Counted from the stretch's first letter, positions 29,193-37,834 are shown. The stretch is DNA of 64,000 nt from an uncultured Alphaproteobacteria bacterium (GCA_944392315.1 CALXWH010000004.1:1-64000); one strand, 5' to 3'. Notes: generated by a model from the letters alone, not told the origin. A program made the numbers and translations.

Positions 29193-29774
29193 CTAAATTT
29201 TCGCTGCCGGAGCGTGTTCAAAATTAAGGAAGCCCAAACACGTCAAGCAATACCCGAATTGCTGTTCAATATTGATGTAATTATGATACATTTGAAATTC
29301 GCTATGCTTTTCAACACCGCGGATTTCCAATTCGTGATTAAGAGATTTATTAAGCCACATCTCGGCATGACCTTTAGCAATATCGTCATCAATATGCGTA
29401 TCAAAATATTCCACATATTCAGCCGCCCATCCGCCGATAAGCTCACCGTTTTTATCTTTTCCCCAACAAATACCGACACCGGTTGCAATAGCTTTATGGT
29501 CATCACGATTAGCCCCGTTTCCGGCCATAATTACTTCCAAAACGGCACCGTGTTTGAATTGATCCACAACCTTATCAACCGGCACGATATGACCATAAAC
29601 TTCTTTAGGTAAAACGGAGGTATAAGGAATAACATTAAAGTTTTCAATTTTAGCCTGCATCAAAGCAGAATCATAACAAAAAGTTTCAAACGGTTGTGGC
29701 GGAATACCATCATTTGCCTGCCCTGCACCACCGGTAATAAATGCTAATGTTGGAAATCTAACACCTTCTGTCAT
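29193..29774 (-). CDS. Pyruvoyl-dependent arginine decarboxylase (AaxB-like)
   Basis: Decarboxylates arginine to agmatine with a covalently bound pyruvoyl group made by self-cleavage of the proenzyme. The 193 residues contain the cleavage-site context [15 protein letters not shown]. By direct count the Thr-Ser pair is residues 52-53, matching the Thr52-Ser53 site known for Chlamydia AaxB; archaeal enzymes use Ser-Ser. Other hallmarks are [20 protein letters not shown] and [17 protein letters not shown] precedes the ATG. The next gene is an AaxC-like antiporter; no AaxA-like porin gene is adjacent. An inverted repeat lies upstream at 29849-29868. Confidence 0.92.
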   Translation of the reverse strand: MTEGVRFPTLAFITGGAGQANDGIPPQPFETFCYDSALMQAKIENFNVIPYTSVLPKEVYGHIVPVDKVVDQFKHGAVLEVIMAGNGANRDDHKAIATGVGICWGKDKNGELIGGWAAEYVEYFDTHIDDDIAKGHAEMWLNKSLNHELEIRGVEKHSEFQMYHNYINIEQQFGYCLTCLGFLNFEHAPAAKI

Positions 29775-29848
29775 TTTCTTCTCCTATAAATAAAAATTAC
29801 GAACTAAGACAAGAGAAGAAATAATGTATTTTTTGGAGATTTAAACGT

Positions 29849-29868
29849 ATCTAACCTAAAGTTTAGAT
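29849..29868. promoter_or_regulatory. Inverted repeat upstream of the arginine decarboxylase gene
   Basis: ATCTAACC (29849-29856) and GTTTAGAT (29861-29868) form an 8-bp near-perfect palindrome with a 4-base centre, about 75 bases before the start codon and 20 bases after the rsmA stop. No T-run follows on the minus strand, so it looks more like an operator than a terminator. Confidence 0.4.
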
Positions 29869-29887
29869 ATATAGCTACAAGAACAGA

Positions 29888-30718
29888 TTAAGCACTAGCC
29901 AAATCAAGATATTGTTGCGCAGTAAGATTCTCTGCCCGCAAAGTTAAATCAATCCCGAGTTTTTGCGCCTTTTCCGCCAAATTCGGAACCGACTTCAAAC
30001 TTTGTCGTATCATTTTGCGCCGTTGTCCAAAAGCAAGTTCGGTCAACTTTTCAACTTTTGCCAACACCTTTTCATCCAACAAATTTTCTTTTGGCAAAAA
30101 CAAGAGCACCGAAGACCAAATTTTCGGCGCCGGCACAAAACACGTCGGCGGCAAATCAAACAACTTCACCACCTCGCACTGCAACTGCGCCATCACCGAA
30201 ATACGTCCATAATCTTTTGTCCCGATATGAGCAGTAATTCTGTCGGCAACTTCTTTTTGAAACATCAACGTCAAGCTTTTATAGCACCCCATATGCTTCA
30301 ACCATCCGGTTAAAAGCACCACCGAAATATTGTAGGGTAAATTGCTGACGATGTGAAATTTGCCCTCAGCTTCAGATTTAGCACAAAAATCAAACTTCAG
30401 CGCATCCCCTTCAAGAATTTCCAACTGCGGATAAAAGCCCTGAATTTCATGCAAAATATCCAAACATCTTGCATCCATTTCAATAACCGTCATTTTCTGC
30501 GGATTTTGCCGCAAAACTGCCTGTGTCAAACCACCGGGTCCCGGCCCGATTTCAACCACGCTTTCATGGCTTAAATCTTTCAGTTTCTGCGCGTTTAAGG
30601 AAAGCCGCATAATTTTATCGGTAATATTGCCGTCTAACAAAAAATTTTGCCCTAATGCTTTTTTAGCCATTAAGCCGTATTTTTCTACAAAAAATTTTGT
30701 TGTCGGCACTTCAACCAT
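29888..30718 (-). CDS. rsmA: 16S rRNA dimethyladenosine transferase
   Basis: RsmA/KsgA dimethylates two adjacent adenosines near the 3' end of 16S rRNA during late 30S assembly. The SAM motifs are ALGQNFLLD, VVEIGPGPGGLTQA and the catalytic SNLPYNIS. I place the start at the ATG at 30718 (276 residues), because AGGA lies six bases upstream; an ATG seven codons earlier has no site. It is the last gene of the lptF-lptD-surA-rsmA block. pdxA, which often sits between surA and rsmA, is absent here. Confidence 0.95.
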   Translation of the reverse strand: MVEVPTTKFFVEKYGLMAKKALGQNFLLDGNITDKIMRLSLNAQKLKDLSHESVVEIGPGPGGLTQAVLRQNPQKMTVIEMDARCLDILHEIQGFYPQLEILEGDALKFDFCAKSEAEGKFHIVSNLPYNISVVLLTGWLKHMGCYKSLTLMFQKEVADRITAHIGTKDYGRISVMAQLQCEVVKLFDLPPTCFVPAPKIWSSVLLFLPKENLLDEKVLAKVEKLTELAFGQRRKMIRQSLKSVPNLAEKAQKLGIDLTLRAENLTAQQYLDLASA

Positions 30719-30747
30719 CGTCTTTCCTAAAAGCTCCATTTTTCAAA

Positions 30748-31878
30748 TCAGAATTTTTTTTCAACCACAGCCTGATTGCGCAAATCGCGAATATATTTAT
30801 TGGCAATTTCATCGGTTTTACGATTTTTAATAAATTCGCGCACTTCATCTTCCGTCGGCATCTTTTGTTTGTCGGTCGCTGGATTATAAATTCTATCCAT
30901 TTTAAAGATATAATAATCCGTCCGATAAGGAATAGCCTGAGAAACTTGTCCCTCTTTCAAATTGCGAATTACCTTATCAAGCGGTGCCGGAAGTTGCCCC
31001 ACCGCAACCCAACCGAGCTTTCCGCCCGAAGGGGCACTGGCACTCTGTGAAAATTGCGCCGCATATAGTTCAAAACGCGGATCTTTGCGTAAGATATCCA
31101 CTAATTCATCAATATGCTCACCGTCTTTACGCTTAATCACGATTTCCGAAACCATATATTTTGGTGTACTCATATCTTTTTTAATCCGTGCAAATTCGTC
31201 TTGCACCTCGCGTTCCGAAACACCAACACCGCTCATATTGACTTTATTGTTGACCAGCTTATTCCACAACAGATTAGCCTTAATTTGCGTCATAAACACA
31301 TCTTTGCTGACATGATATTCTTTGAGTACTTTGTTAAATTTTCCGACCGGCACGCCATTAGCTTTTTCAAAATTCCGATAAGCATCGCGCACTTCTTTAT
31401 CCGAAACGTGAACACCTTGTTTTTCAGCTTCCTGCAATTTAATTTTTTCATCAATAGTATTTTGGAGCACTTTATCCGAAACCATTTTCTTATTTTTGGC
31501 ATTAGCATTAAGCCCAGTCGTCAAAGAAAACAAATTAGCTCTTTCCTGCAAATCTTTATTGGAAATCATTTCTCCGTTGATGGTCGCCATAATTTTCCAC
31601 CCAGAGCCAAACAAGTTATAGGGTCTAAAGACCGCCTGTTCTTTTTTTAATTTAGCCTCTTGTTCAGCCTTTTGACGAGCCTGCTCCTCCTCTTCTTGTT
31701 GAGCCCGCCGTTCCATTTCCATCTGCGCCTCAGGCCCTCTTTTAAACATAATAGAATTAGAAGTAGAAGTACGAACCGCTTTATCCAAACCGGATAAATC
31801 CACATCAGCAGCCCACGCTGTAGAAGACACCATCGCGCCCAAGGCAATCAAACCTAGTCCTCTTTTAAGCACCATCAT
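30748..31878 (-). CDS. surA: Periplasmic peptidyl-prolyl isomerase SurA
   Basis: A periplasmic chaperone that carries unfolded beta-barrel proteins to the BAM complex. A signal peptide (residues 1-23, ending WAADV) is followed by a highly charged Glu/Gln/Arg-rich linker near residues 50-80, an N-terminal SurA domain (MATINGEMISNKDLQER) and one parvulin domain (KYMVSEIVIKRKD, then SGGKLGWVAVGQLP). At 376 residues it has only one clear parvulin repeat against two in E. coli. AAGGAG precedes the ATG. It lies 14 bases behind lptD. Confidence 0.92.
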   Translation of the reverse strand: MMVLKRGLGLIALGAMVSSTAWAADVDLSGLDKAVRTSTSNSIMFKRGPEAQMEMERRAQQEEEEQARQKAEQEAKLKKEQAVFRPYNLFGSGWKIMATINGEMISNKDLQERANLFSLTTGLNANAKNKKMVSDKVLQNTIDEKIKLQEAEKQGVHVSDKEVRDAYRNFEKANGVPVGKFNKVLKEYHVSKDVFMTQIKANLLWNKLVNNKVNMSGVGVSEREVQDEFARIKKDMSTPKYMVSEIVIKRKDGEHIDELVDILRKDPRFELYAAQFSQSASAPSGGKLGWVAVGQLPAPLDKVIRNLKEGQVSQAIPYRTDYYIFKMDRIYNPATDKQKMPTEDEVREFIKNRKTDEIANKYIRDLRNQAVVEKKF

Positions 31879-31892
31879 CGCACACTCCTTTA

Positions 31893-34229
31893 TTATTTAG
31901 AGCCCATTCCACCCAATGTTTTGAAGAAGAACGTAACTCCCAACTCATAATCATCATCCAAAGTCGGATCATCATAATTATATTTCTTCGCAACAAATGC
32001 CAGTTTCAAGCATTCATCCTCATAAATAAGTTCACCGCCATGCTCCAAAGAACCGCCATTATCAGTTAAATCAATACGATCATAAACCGAAACGGACCAA
32101 TCTTTTGTCAGCTTAGAATTAACTGAAAAATAAAGCTCTTTACGTTCACTTGCTCTATAATACGAATTCTGATTGGGTTGCAAATAGATATAAGACGTAT
32201 AAACATTAAAAATATCTGTTCCGATCTTTGCACCCAATTCACTATATTTCAGTTCAAAATCATCTTTATCCAACCGATAGCGATAATTTAAGTCCAAATA
32301 CTTATTAGGTGACGCATAAACACGACCGACATAGTCAGAAAGACGACTATTATTATCTACACCGTTAACAGCCTCCATAAACGAACTGTTATCCGAAAAT
32401 TGATAACTTTGCGCAATAAAGGCCGAAGTACGTCCTAAGATATTACCATATGAGCTCCAATTCAAACCATAACTAATACGACTTCCGTCATCATTTCTGT
32501 CATAGCCGGCATATCTATCCAAGCTCAAAATATTCGTATCATCAAATTCCACATCAGCACTATCCGCATTAGGAATTTTTTCAACATCATTATCATTATC
32601 CGGAGCCAAAACCGCCACCACAACCGGCTCTAAGATTTGTCTGGAAGTATCCGTTGCACGCACAAAAGGCAACCGCCACTCAACGCCTAACTGTGGAAAG
32701 ATTCTCGCCAATGTTCCATCATAATCATCGGTTGTATTATACATATAATCATCCACATAATACACATCCGATTTAACCGATGCAACAAACTTATATTGCT
32801 CACCATAATTACTGGTATAAGGAAGCTCCCAAGAGTTAATCATCGTCAGTCGTTGAGATTCTTCATCATTATCCCGATAAACCGACGCCGAACTGATATT
32901 CGTTTTAAAATAAGCCCCATATTGATCAGCATCGCTGATATGTTCATATTCCATATAAGGAGCCACCGTTGGCAAACTTTTCATTCTGCTCTGATATTCG
33001 GCATTATTAGAGGCTTTCAAGCTATAACTGGTCAGTTTATAGTAATACCCTTCAATAGTTGCATAATCACGCCCTTCAAAACGTTCAAAAGAAAGTTTAG
33101 AAGTCAACCACGGATCATCCCGTCCTTCCAAATCCATATCTTTCAGATAGAAGACATCGGATACATAATTAAAGTCAAGATTAGCCACCCAATAATCATT
33201 GATTTCATACCGTGCATCCAAGAACAAATTACCACGACGCCTCGGCCGATTAAAAGTTTTATAATCTACATTATCATAGTCTTTACCATCATCTTCCAGA
33301 TATGTACCTTCAGCTTTAACTTCACCGTTATAAAAATACTGCCGATACTGTCCACCCCAAACAATCCCTCTGTCTGTGGTGAAATATGGCGAAAGAATAA
33401 CATCCGTTTGGTCAGAAACATTCCAGAAATATGTCGGTTGGATATACTGTCCGGTATAAGAAGTACTTCCCATAGAAGTCATCAACAACCCCGAACGTCT
33501 CTTCACTTCAGGCGAAGGATGGCTCAAAAACGGTGTATAGAACACCGGAATATCTTTAACCCTCAACACGGCATCATTATAGTTAATATTTTGCCCCTCT
33601 GCGTCATAATTAACTTTTCTGGCATCAATCCGCCAAAGCGGAGATTTTCCGTTACAAATATCACACGCCGTATACGAAGCATTGCGCATTTGTCTGTTAT
33701 CATTAACTTTTTTAACAAATGTATCCGCCCAAATACGGGATTCGTCGCGCATAATAACTTTAACTTTATTAACATCGGCACGTTTCATTTTTTCAGAGAG
33801 GGTAATTTTATCCGTATAGAGAACACTACCGTCTGCTTCCGTCAAAACCGCATTACCTTCGGCAACAATAATATCTTTTTTCTGGTCATACCACAATCTG
33901 TCGCAAATCAGCTCCAAATCGCCGCGTGTAACAACCACATTACCCTTCGCCAAAATAACCGCGTTAACCTCGTCAGTCTCCATCTCATCGGCAGAAAAGA
34001 AAATTTCCTGTTCCGGCTCAGCTTTTCCTTTTTCGTCTTGATTTTTTGAGTTATCCTCATCAAGCGAAGGCATAATATCAGTCATATTCCCCGGAGAAAA
34101 TTCTGCCTTTGGAGAAACAGACGTATCTTTACGCACAATAGCGCCGGCCTGTGGTTCATTAGCCGCATAAAGAGGCACAGCCACCAACACAAGAGCGATT
34201 GCTGTCAAACAAGATTTAAAATTCATCAT
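31893..34229 (-). CDS. lptD: LPS-assembly protein LptD
   Basis: An outer-membrane barrel that inserts lipopolysaccharide into the outer leaflet. A signal peptide (residues 1-22, ending LYAAN) is followed by an OstA/LptA-like jellyroll at about 70-220 (ADEMETDEVNAVILAKGNVVV) and a Tyr/Asp-rich C-terminal barrel of about 550 residues. The barrel lead-in HPSPEVKRRSGLLMTS is a family hallmark. One Cys pair in CDICNGKSPLWRIDA may form a disulfide. The start overlaps lptF by 14 bases. The short C-terminal tail GVTFFFKTLGGMGSK is usual for alphaproteobacteria. Confidence 0.95.
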   Translation of the reverse strand: MMNFKSCLTAIALVLVAVPLYAANEPQAGAIVRKDTSVSPKAEFSPGNMTDIMPSLDEDNSKNQDEKGKAEPEQEIFFSADEMETDEVNAVILAKGNVVVTRGDLELICDRLWYDQKKDIIVAEGNAVLTEADGSVLYTDKITLSEKMKRADVNKVKVIMRDESRIWADTFVKKVNDNRQMRNASYTACDICNGKSPLWRIDARKVNYDAEGQNINYNDAVLRVKDIPVFYTPFLSHPSPEVKRRSGLLMTSMGSTSYTGQYIQPTYFWNVSDQTDVILSPYFTTDRGIVWGGQYRQYFYNGEVKAEGTYLEDDGKDYDNVDYKTFNRPRRRGNLFLDARYEINDYWVANLDFNYVSDVFYLKDMDLEGRDDPWLTSKLSFERFEGRDYATIEGYYYKLTSYSLKASNNAEYQSRMKSLPTVAPYMEYEHISDADQYGAYFKTNISSASVYRDNDEESQRLTMINSWELPYTSNYGEQYKFVASVKSDVYYVDDYMYNTTDDYDGTLARIFPQLGVEWRLPFVRATDTSRQILEPVVVAVLAPDNDNDVEKIPNADSADVEFDDTNILSLDRYAGYDRNDDGSRISYGLNWSSYGNILGRTSAFIAQSYQFSDNSSFMEAVNGVDNNSRLSDYVGRVYASPNKYLDLNYRYRLDKDDFELKYSELGAKIGTDIFNVYTSYIYLQPNQNSYYRASERKELYFSVNSKLTKDWSVSVYDRIDLTDNGGSLEHGGELIYEDECLKLAFVAKKYNYDDPTLDDDYELGVTFFFKTLGGMGSK

Positions 34230-35337
34230 TTATCTCCTCAGAGCGTTTCTTGCGCCACGACGGAGTTTTCCAAAGCAATCCTCCCGCAATAAACAACGGC
34301 AAAAAGCAATTAAGATACATCAAAACAATAATCCAATCATATTTACGCGCCATATTGGCAAAAGTCATATCCAAAGCCTGCACCAAAATCATCGCCAAAA
34401 TAGAAATAGTAATAACCTTCCCCTGTCCACGACGATTAAAATTAGAAATAAGCAATCCCGTACAAGCCAACAGCGCAAAAATCAAATTAAACCATGGAGC
34501 CAAGATACGGCGATGAGCTTCTGCGCGAAAGGCCCTAGCTTCTTTTTCTGAAACACCTTCTTTAGAAGCTTCAGCAAATAATTCTGGAATACTTCTTTCA
34601 CGCACACTTTTATCTTTTTTACGCGCCACGGAAACATCACCAAAATCAACCACATAATCATCAAACGTCATAGAAGAAAACTGTCCGCTTTTCTTATTCA
34701 TCACCTGACGCGTACCGTTTCTTAACAAGATTTTCGGCCCGATATCCGTATATTCCAAAGTTCCGCTTTCCGCCACAGTCACAACCTTCTCTTGCGGATT
34801 CTTTCCGTCGCTCACTAAAATCCCCTGCACCGTGCCGTCATCCAAAAATTTATCAATAAAGACCGTCATATTATTCTTAAATGACGTAAAAGCCCCTTCG
34901 CGCAACATCATTTTAGAGAAGCTGTTTTTAACCTCATATTCCAAATCCCGAAATTTACCTTCCGCCACCGGAATACCGACATTAAGTACAAACACATTAA
35001 ACAGCGCCAAAATAAGCCCGATACCAATAGCCGCTCTGGCAATCACAACCGAGCTGATGCCAACCGCTTTCATAACCACCAATTCACTATCCATAAGCAA
35101 ACGATTATAAACAAACATAACCGCCACAAAAAGCGCAATCGGAGAAAGGATGGTAAAGACGCGCGGCATCAAGAGCGATGTCATCTCCACAAACAAATAA
35201 ACCGGCAACCCTTTATCGGTTACCATTTCCACAAAACGAAGCGACTGTGTCAGCCAAAGCATGGACATCAGGGAAAGTGCCACAAGCAAAAAACCGGTTA
35301 TAATTTGCTTGGCTATATAGATATCTAATATTTTCAT
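34216..35337 (-). CDS. lptF: LPS export permease, LptF/LptG family (LptF-like)
   Basis: An inner-membrane permease that pairs with a partner and the LptB ATPase to lift lipopolysaccharide out of the membrane. The 373 residues have three N-terminal and three C-terminal membrane segments around a periplasmic jellyroll (about 130-250). The first third (LWLTQSLRFVEMVTDKGL, then NRLLMDSELVVMKAVGIS) is closer to alphaproteobacterial LptF than to LptG. Most relatives encode lptF and lptG in tandem; only one is here, directly coupled to lptD by a 14-base overlap. AAGGG precedes the ATG. The symbol rests on similarity recalled from memory and should be checked against LptG. Confidence 0.85.
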   Translation of the reverse strand: MKILDIYIAKQIITGFLLVALSLMSMLWLTQSLRFVEMVTDKGLPVYLFVEMTSLLMPRVFTILSPIALFVAVMFVYNRLLMDSELVVMKAVGISSVVIARAAIGIGLILALFNVFVLNVGIPVAEGKFRDLEYEVKNSFSKMMLREGAFTSFKNNMTVFIDKFLDDGTVQGILVSDGKNPQEKVVTVAESGTLEYTDIGPKILLRNGTRQVMNKKSGQFSSMTFDDYVVDFGDVSVARKKDKSVRERSIPELFAEASKEGVSEKEARAFRAEAHRRILAPWFNLIFALLACTGLLISNFNRRGQGKVITISILAMILVQALDMTFANMARKYDWIIVLMYLNCFLPLFIAGGLLWKTPSWRKKRSEEINDEF

Positions 35338-35507
35338 AACCCTTAAGCTAACCTATTAAAACTTATTTTTCAAACTTTATTTTCAGAAACTCTACGTTTT
35401 AAAATCTTAAAAAAAAGTATTTAAATTAAAATATTTAAGCAAAGTTTGCCTCTCTTTTTACCACACTTATCCCTTTGCTACACAAACATCTCTATGATTT
35501 TAAAAAC

Positions 35508-35539
35508 AAAAAAGCAGAATTTAATAATTCTGCTTTTTT
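35508..35539. terminator. Terminator at the end of the paralogue cluster
   Basis: GCAGAATT (35514-35521) pairs perfectly with AATTCTGC (35526-35533), flanked by A and T runs. On the minus strand it ends the broken paralogue at 35554. Confidence 0.85.
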
Positions 35540-35553
35540 AATCGGAAAATAAA

Positions 35554-36018
35554 TTAAATATCCAACCCCTGCCGCCATTTATCCAAACCTGGATCGGATT
35601 TAGCCAGTTCCGCCAAATAATCAACGCTTTCGTCTTCAAAACAAAATTCTTCCTCGTAGATACTAAGCAAGTCCAAATCTTTCCGCCGAATAAGCGCTTT
35701 TTCTAAGTGAGCCTACAAGCCGCGTCTTTCCGAACTCATCAAAAAACAAGCCACCAAGAATTTAGAACCTTTTTCAATCAACAGCTCGCATAAATTTTCA
35801 TGCTCACACCAGATAATAAGACAGTCCTTTAATAACCGCCAGCTATCACGTGTCAGAATATTGAGAAAAAAATCTTCTTCCACATTTTCCGTCCACGACC
35901 AATAGCACGCAACCATCTTTAACTCACCCTGCGTTACAAGAAGTTTTTTCTGTTCATCCGATAAAACTTTCCGTTCATTTACGAGCTGATAAATCTCTGT
36001 TAATTTACAATTTTCCAT
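35554..36018 (-). pseudogene. Broken paralogue of the tandem family, in-frame stop at codon 102
   Basis: The frame opens at ATG 36018 (MENCKLTEIYQ) and meets a TAG at 35713-35715. It then continues in the same frame to a TAA at 35554-35556, 154 codons in all. Residues on both sides of the stop align with the intact neighbour: LSDEQKKLLV with LSEKQECILV, RDSWRLLKDCL with RDSFPLLEMCI, and after the stop RRKDLDLLSIYEEE with NRYDFELWDFYTEN. So the TAG is a nonsense mutation in a recent copy rather than the natural end. It lacks the GQKLGYPF module found in the two neighbours. A truncated 101-residue product is still possible. Confidence 0.8.
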
Positions 36019-36102
36019 AAGACACAAAAATTAGTGAAACAATAATATTTTCTTTCAGGCAAACACTAACACATGTTTACATTTCGTCAACATTTTTGTA
36101 CA

Positions 36103-36131
36103 TAAAAAGCAGAGTTCTGAAAGAACCCTGC
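36103..36131 (-). terminator. Terminator of the middle paralogue
   Basis: GCAGAGTTC (36109-36117) pairs with GAACCCTGC (36123-36131, one wobble). On the minus strand the hairpin is followed by T residues. Both arms are identical to those at 36962-36984. Confidence 0.85.
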
Positions 36132-36158
36132 CTCAAAAATTTGAACCACAACTTAAGC

Positions 36159-36860
36159 TCAATAAACACACATGCCTCTAAGCCAAGAACGCACTTGTTC
36201 ATCTTTTTCCGCCAATTTTCGCAGATAATCGTATGTACTTGGGCAAAAATCACCATTTTCGGTATAAAAATCCCAAAGTTCAAAGTCATACCGATTAACC
36301 AGCTCAATTTCAACCTGCGGCTTGAGATTATAATCTTTAACATAGTGAGAAAGCAAATATCTGGACCCATGTTGCACCAAATAAATATCTTGCTCCACTG
36401 TTAAACCGCCATAGATACACATTTCTAGAAGCGGAAAACTATCGCGCTTAACAAGAATTTGGAACGCAGACATTGTGAGCTGCTTAGCATAGCTCAAATA
36501 TAAGCGAACATCCTTTAACGAACCGCACAAAACCAATATGCATTCCTGTTTTTCGGAAAGCTTTTTCTGAGAAAGAATAAGCGTCCTAATCTCCTGCAAC
36601 GCTTCCTCTTTATTCCGCAGTGCCTCTGTCAAATCGCAACAATTACCGGCCTCATCTTCCATAGAACACAGACGATAGACTTTCAAACAAGTCTTGACCT
36701 GTGGATTATCAGCAACAAAATTTTTGCCACACTCACCGTTATCATACACAAAAAACGGATATCCAAGTTTCTGCCCTTGTTCTTTACAAAAATCCACAAA
36801 CTTTTTATCAGCGAACAACGAGCTTAAATTTTGTTCAATTTTTGCTTCATAATTTTCCAT
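36159..36860 (-). CDS. Unknown protein of the tandem paralogue family, 233 residues
   Basis: No known family recognised. Residues about 22-50 carry a module (FCKEQGQKLGYPFFVYDNGECGK) shared with the next gene. From about residue 95 on there are repeated helical pairs resembling a degenerate alpha-solenoid, with recurring aromatic-acidic ends (KRDSFPLLEMCI, NRYDFELWDFY). There is no signal peptide; several Cys suggest the cytosol. The ATG at 36860 has no Shine-Dalgarno site and sits in the leader context shared with its neighbours. A promoter and a terminator bracket it, so each copy is its own transcription unit. Confidence 0.7.
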   Translation of the reverse strand: MENYEAKIEQNLSSLFADKKFVDFCKEQGQKLGYPFFVYDNGECGKNFVADNPQVKTCLKVYRLCSMEDEAGNCCDLTEALRNKEEALQEIRTLILSQKKLSEKQECILVLCGSLKDVRLYLSYAKQLTMSAFQILVKRDSFPLLEMCIYGGLTVEQDIYLVQHGSRYLLSHYVKDYNLKPQVEIELVNRYDFELWDFYTENGDFCPSTYDYLRKLAEKDEQVRSWLRGMCVY

Positions 36861-36901
36861 AAGACATAAATTTTAGTGAATAATAATAACAAATTACCAT
36901 C

Positions 36902-36931
36902 AATCTAGCACCGCAATATTTTTATTGTCAA
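36902..36931 (-). promoter_or_regulatory. Promoter of the middle paralogue
   Basis: On the minus strand TTGACA (36931-36926), an 18-base spacer and TAGATT (36907-36902). The predicted leader is about 35 bases and lacks a ribosome-binding site. Confidence 0.5.
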
Positions 36932-36954
36932 GCCTAAGCCCCTTGATTTTTAAA

Positions 36955-36984
36955 CAAAAAAGCAGAGTTCAAAAAGAACCCTGC
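36955..36984 (-). terminator. Terminator of the first paralogue
   Basis: GCAGAGTTC (36962-36970) pairs with GAACCCTGC (36976-36984). On the minus strand seven T follow. The stem is identical to the one at 36109-36131, with a different loop. Confidence 0.85.
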
Positions 36985-37029
36985 CGATAATCATTAAAAT
37001 AAAATTTGCATCTGCCCTAAAAATACCCT

Positions 37030-37752
37030 TTATTTACCAGGAACCCGAACCCACCAGTAATATGTATCCAAAAGCTCCATATCTTTTTTAAGCCACAGCA
37101 AATCCAGCTCTTTCAGATTCAAAGAATTACGCTTGCAACGGCGCAAAAACACTATCAATATCTTTTTAGAGGCATTTGTCAACAGATACTCCGTCATTTG
37201 GTGATTAAGAGTTCCGAGCTTTGCAAGCCCTTCCACATCATCATCCTGAACAATAGCTTTAAGCATCTGAAGTTGCTCACGAGCATAAGCATTTTCTCTT
37301 TCTTCATTTTTTTCTTTTAAAAGAATTGCTTCATCAACACCCAACATTTTAGCATCATCGTCAAATGCACGCAAAACCTTAACAAGCATCCCTGTTTTAT
37401 CTTGTGCAGAAGCCTGAGCTTTAACAAATCTACCGTCCTCCAAAATCACAAATGGAAACCCCAACTCGCGCCCATATTTATTGATGTATTCAAAAAACAC
37501 TTCACAAACAGACACCTTATCCGTTTTAAGCTCCACATCTGAGGCAGAAGACGATATAGCCCCCTTACTCCGCAAAGAAGATTTAAGCACTTTAGCCACC
37601 GCATTGTGCTTACCATCAGAAGAAACCAGTTTTTTCCCGCATTCTCCATTAGAATACAGCATAAACGGATAACCAAGTTTTTGTCCACATACATTTAAAT
37701 AATTCAAAAATTGTTCCGTCAAAACAGAAACATCATCATCATAATTTCCCAT
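37030..37752 (-). CDS. Unknown protein of the tandem paralogue family with a duplicated module, 240 residues
   Basis: No known family recognised. The module FLNYLNVCGQKLGYPFMLYS near residue 15 is repeated near residue 80 as FFEYINKYGRELGFPF, each followed by a Gly/Lys pair and, some 20 residues on, a KVLR/KVLK-type stretch, so this copy has two modules in tandem. The C-terminal half is helical (MTEYLLTNASKKILIVFLRR, then KKDMELLDTYYWW) and shorter than in the neighbour. The start is ATG 37752, aligning with MENY of the paralogues; a TTG three codons upstream is rejected. No Shine-Dalgarno site. Confidence 0.7.
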   Translation of the reverse strand: MGNYDDDVSVLTEQFLNYLNVCGQKLGYPFMLYSNGECGKKLVSSDGKHNAVAKVLKSSLRSKGAISSSASDVELKTDKVSVCEVFFEYINKYGRELGFPFVILEDGRFVKAQASAQDKTGMLVKVLRAFDDDAKMLGVDEAILLKEKNEERENAYAREQLQMLKAIVQDDDVEGLAKLGTLNHQMTEYLLTNASKKILIVFLRRCKRNSLNLKELDLLWLKKDMELLDTYYWWVRVPGK

Positions 37753-37792
37753 AATCCACAAATTTTAGTTACAATAATTTTTTTCTAAAATC

Positions 37793-37820
37793 AAAATACC
37801 ACGCCCTATTTTTTTGTCAA
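37793..37820 (-). promoter_or_regulatory. Promoter of the first paralogue
   Basis: On the minus strand TTGACA (37820-37815), a 16-base spacer and TATTTT (37798-37793), giving a leader of about 35 bases. Confidence 0.5.
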
Positions 37821-37834
37821 CATTTTAAAAAGCA

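Noticed and set aside
32796..34049. A 417-codon plus-strand frame opposite lptD
   Set aside because: Shadow of lptD: Ile/Arg/Asn-rich composition and no initiation signal.
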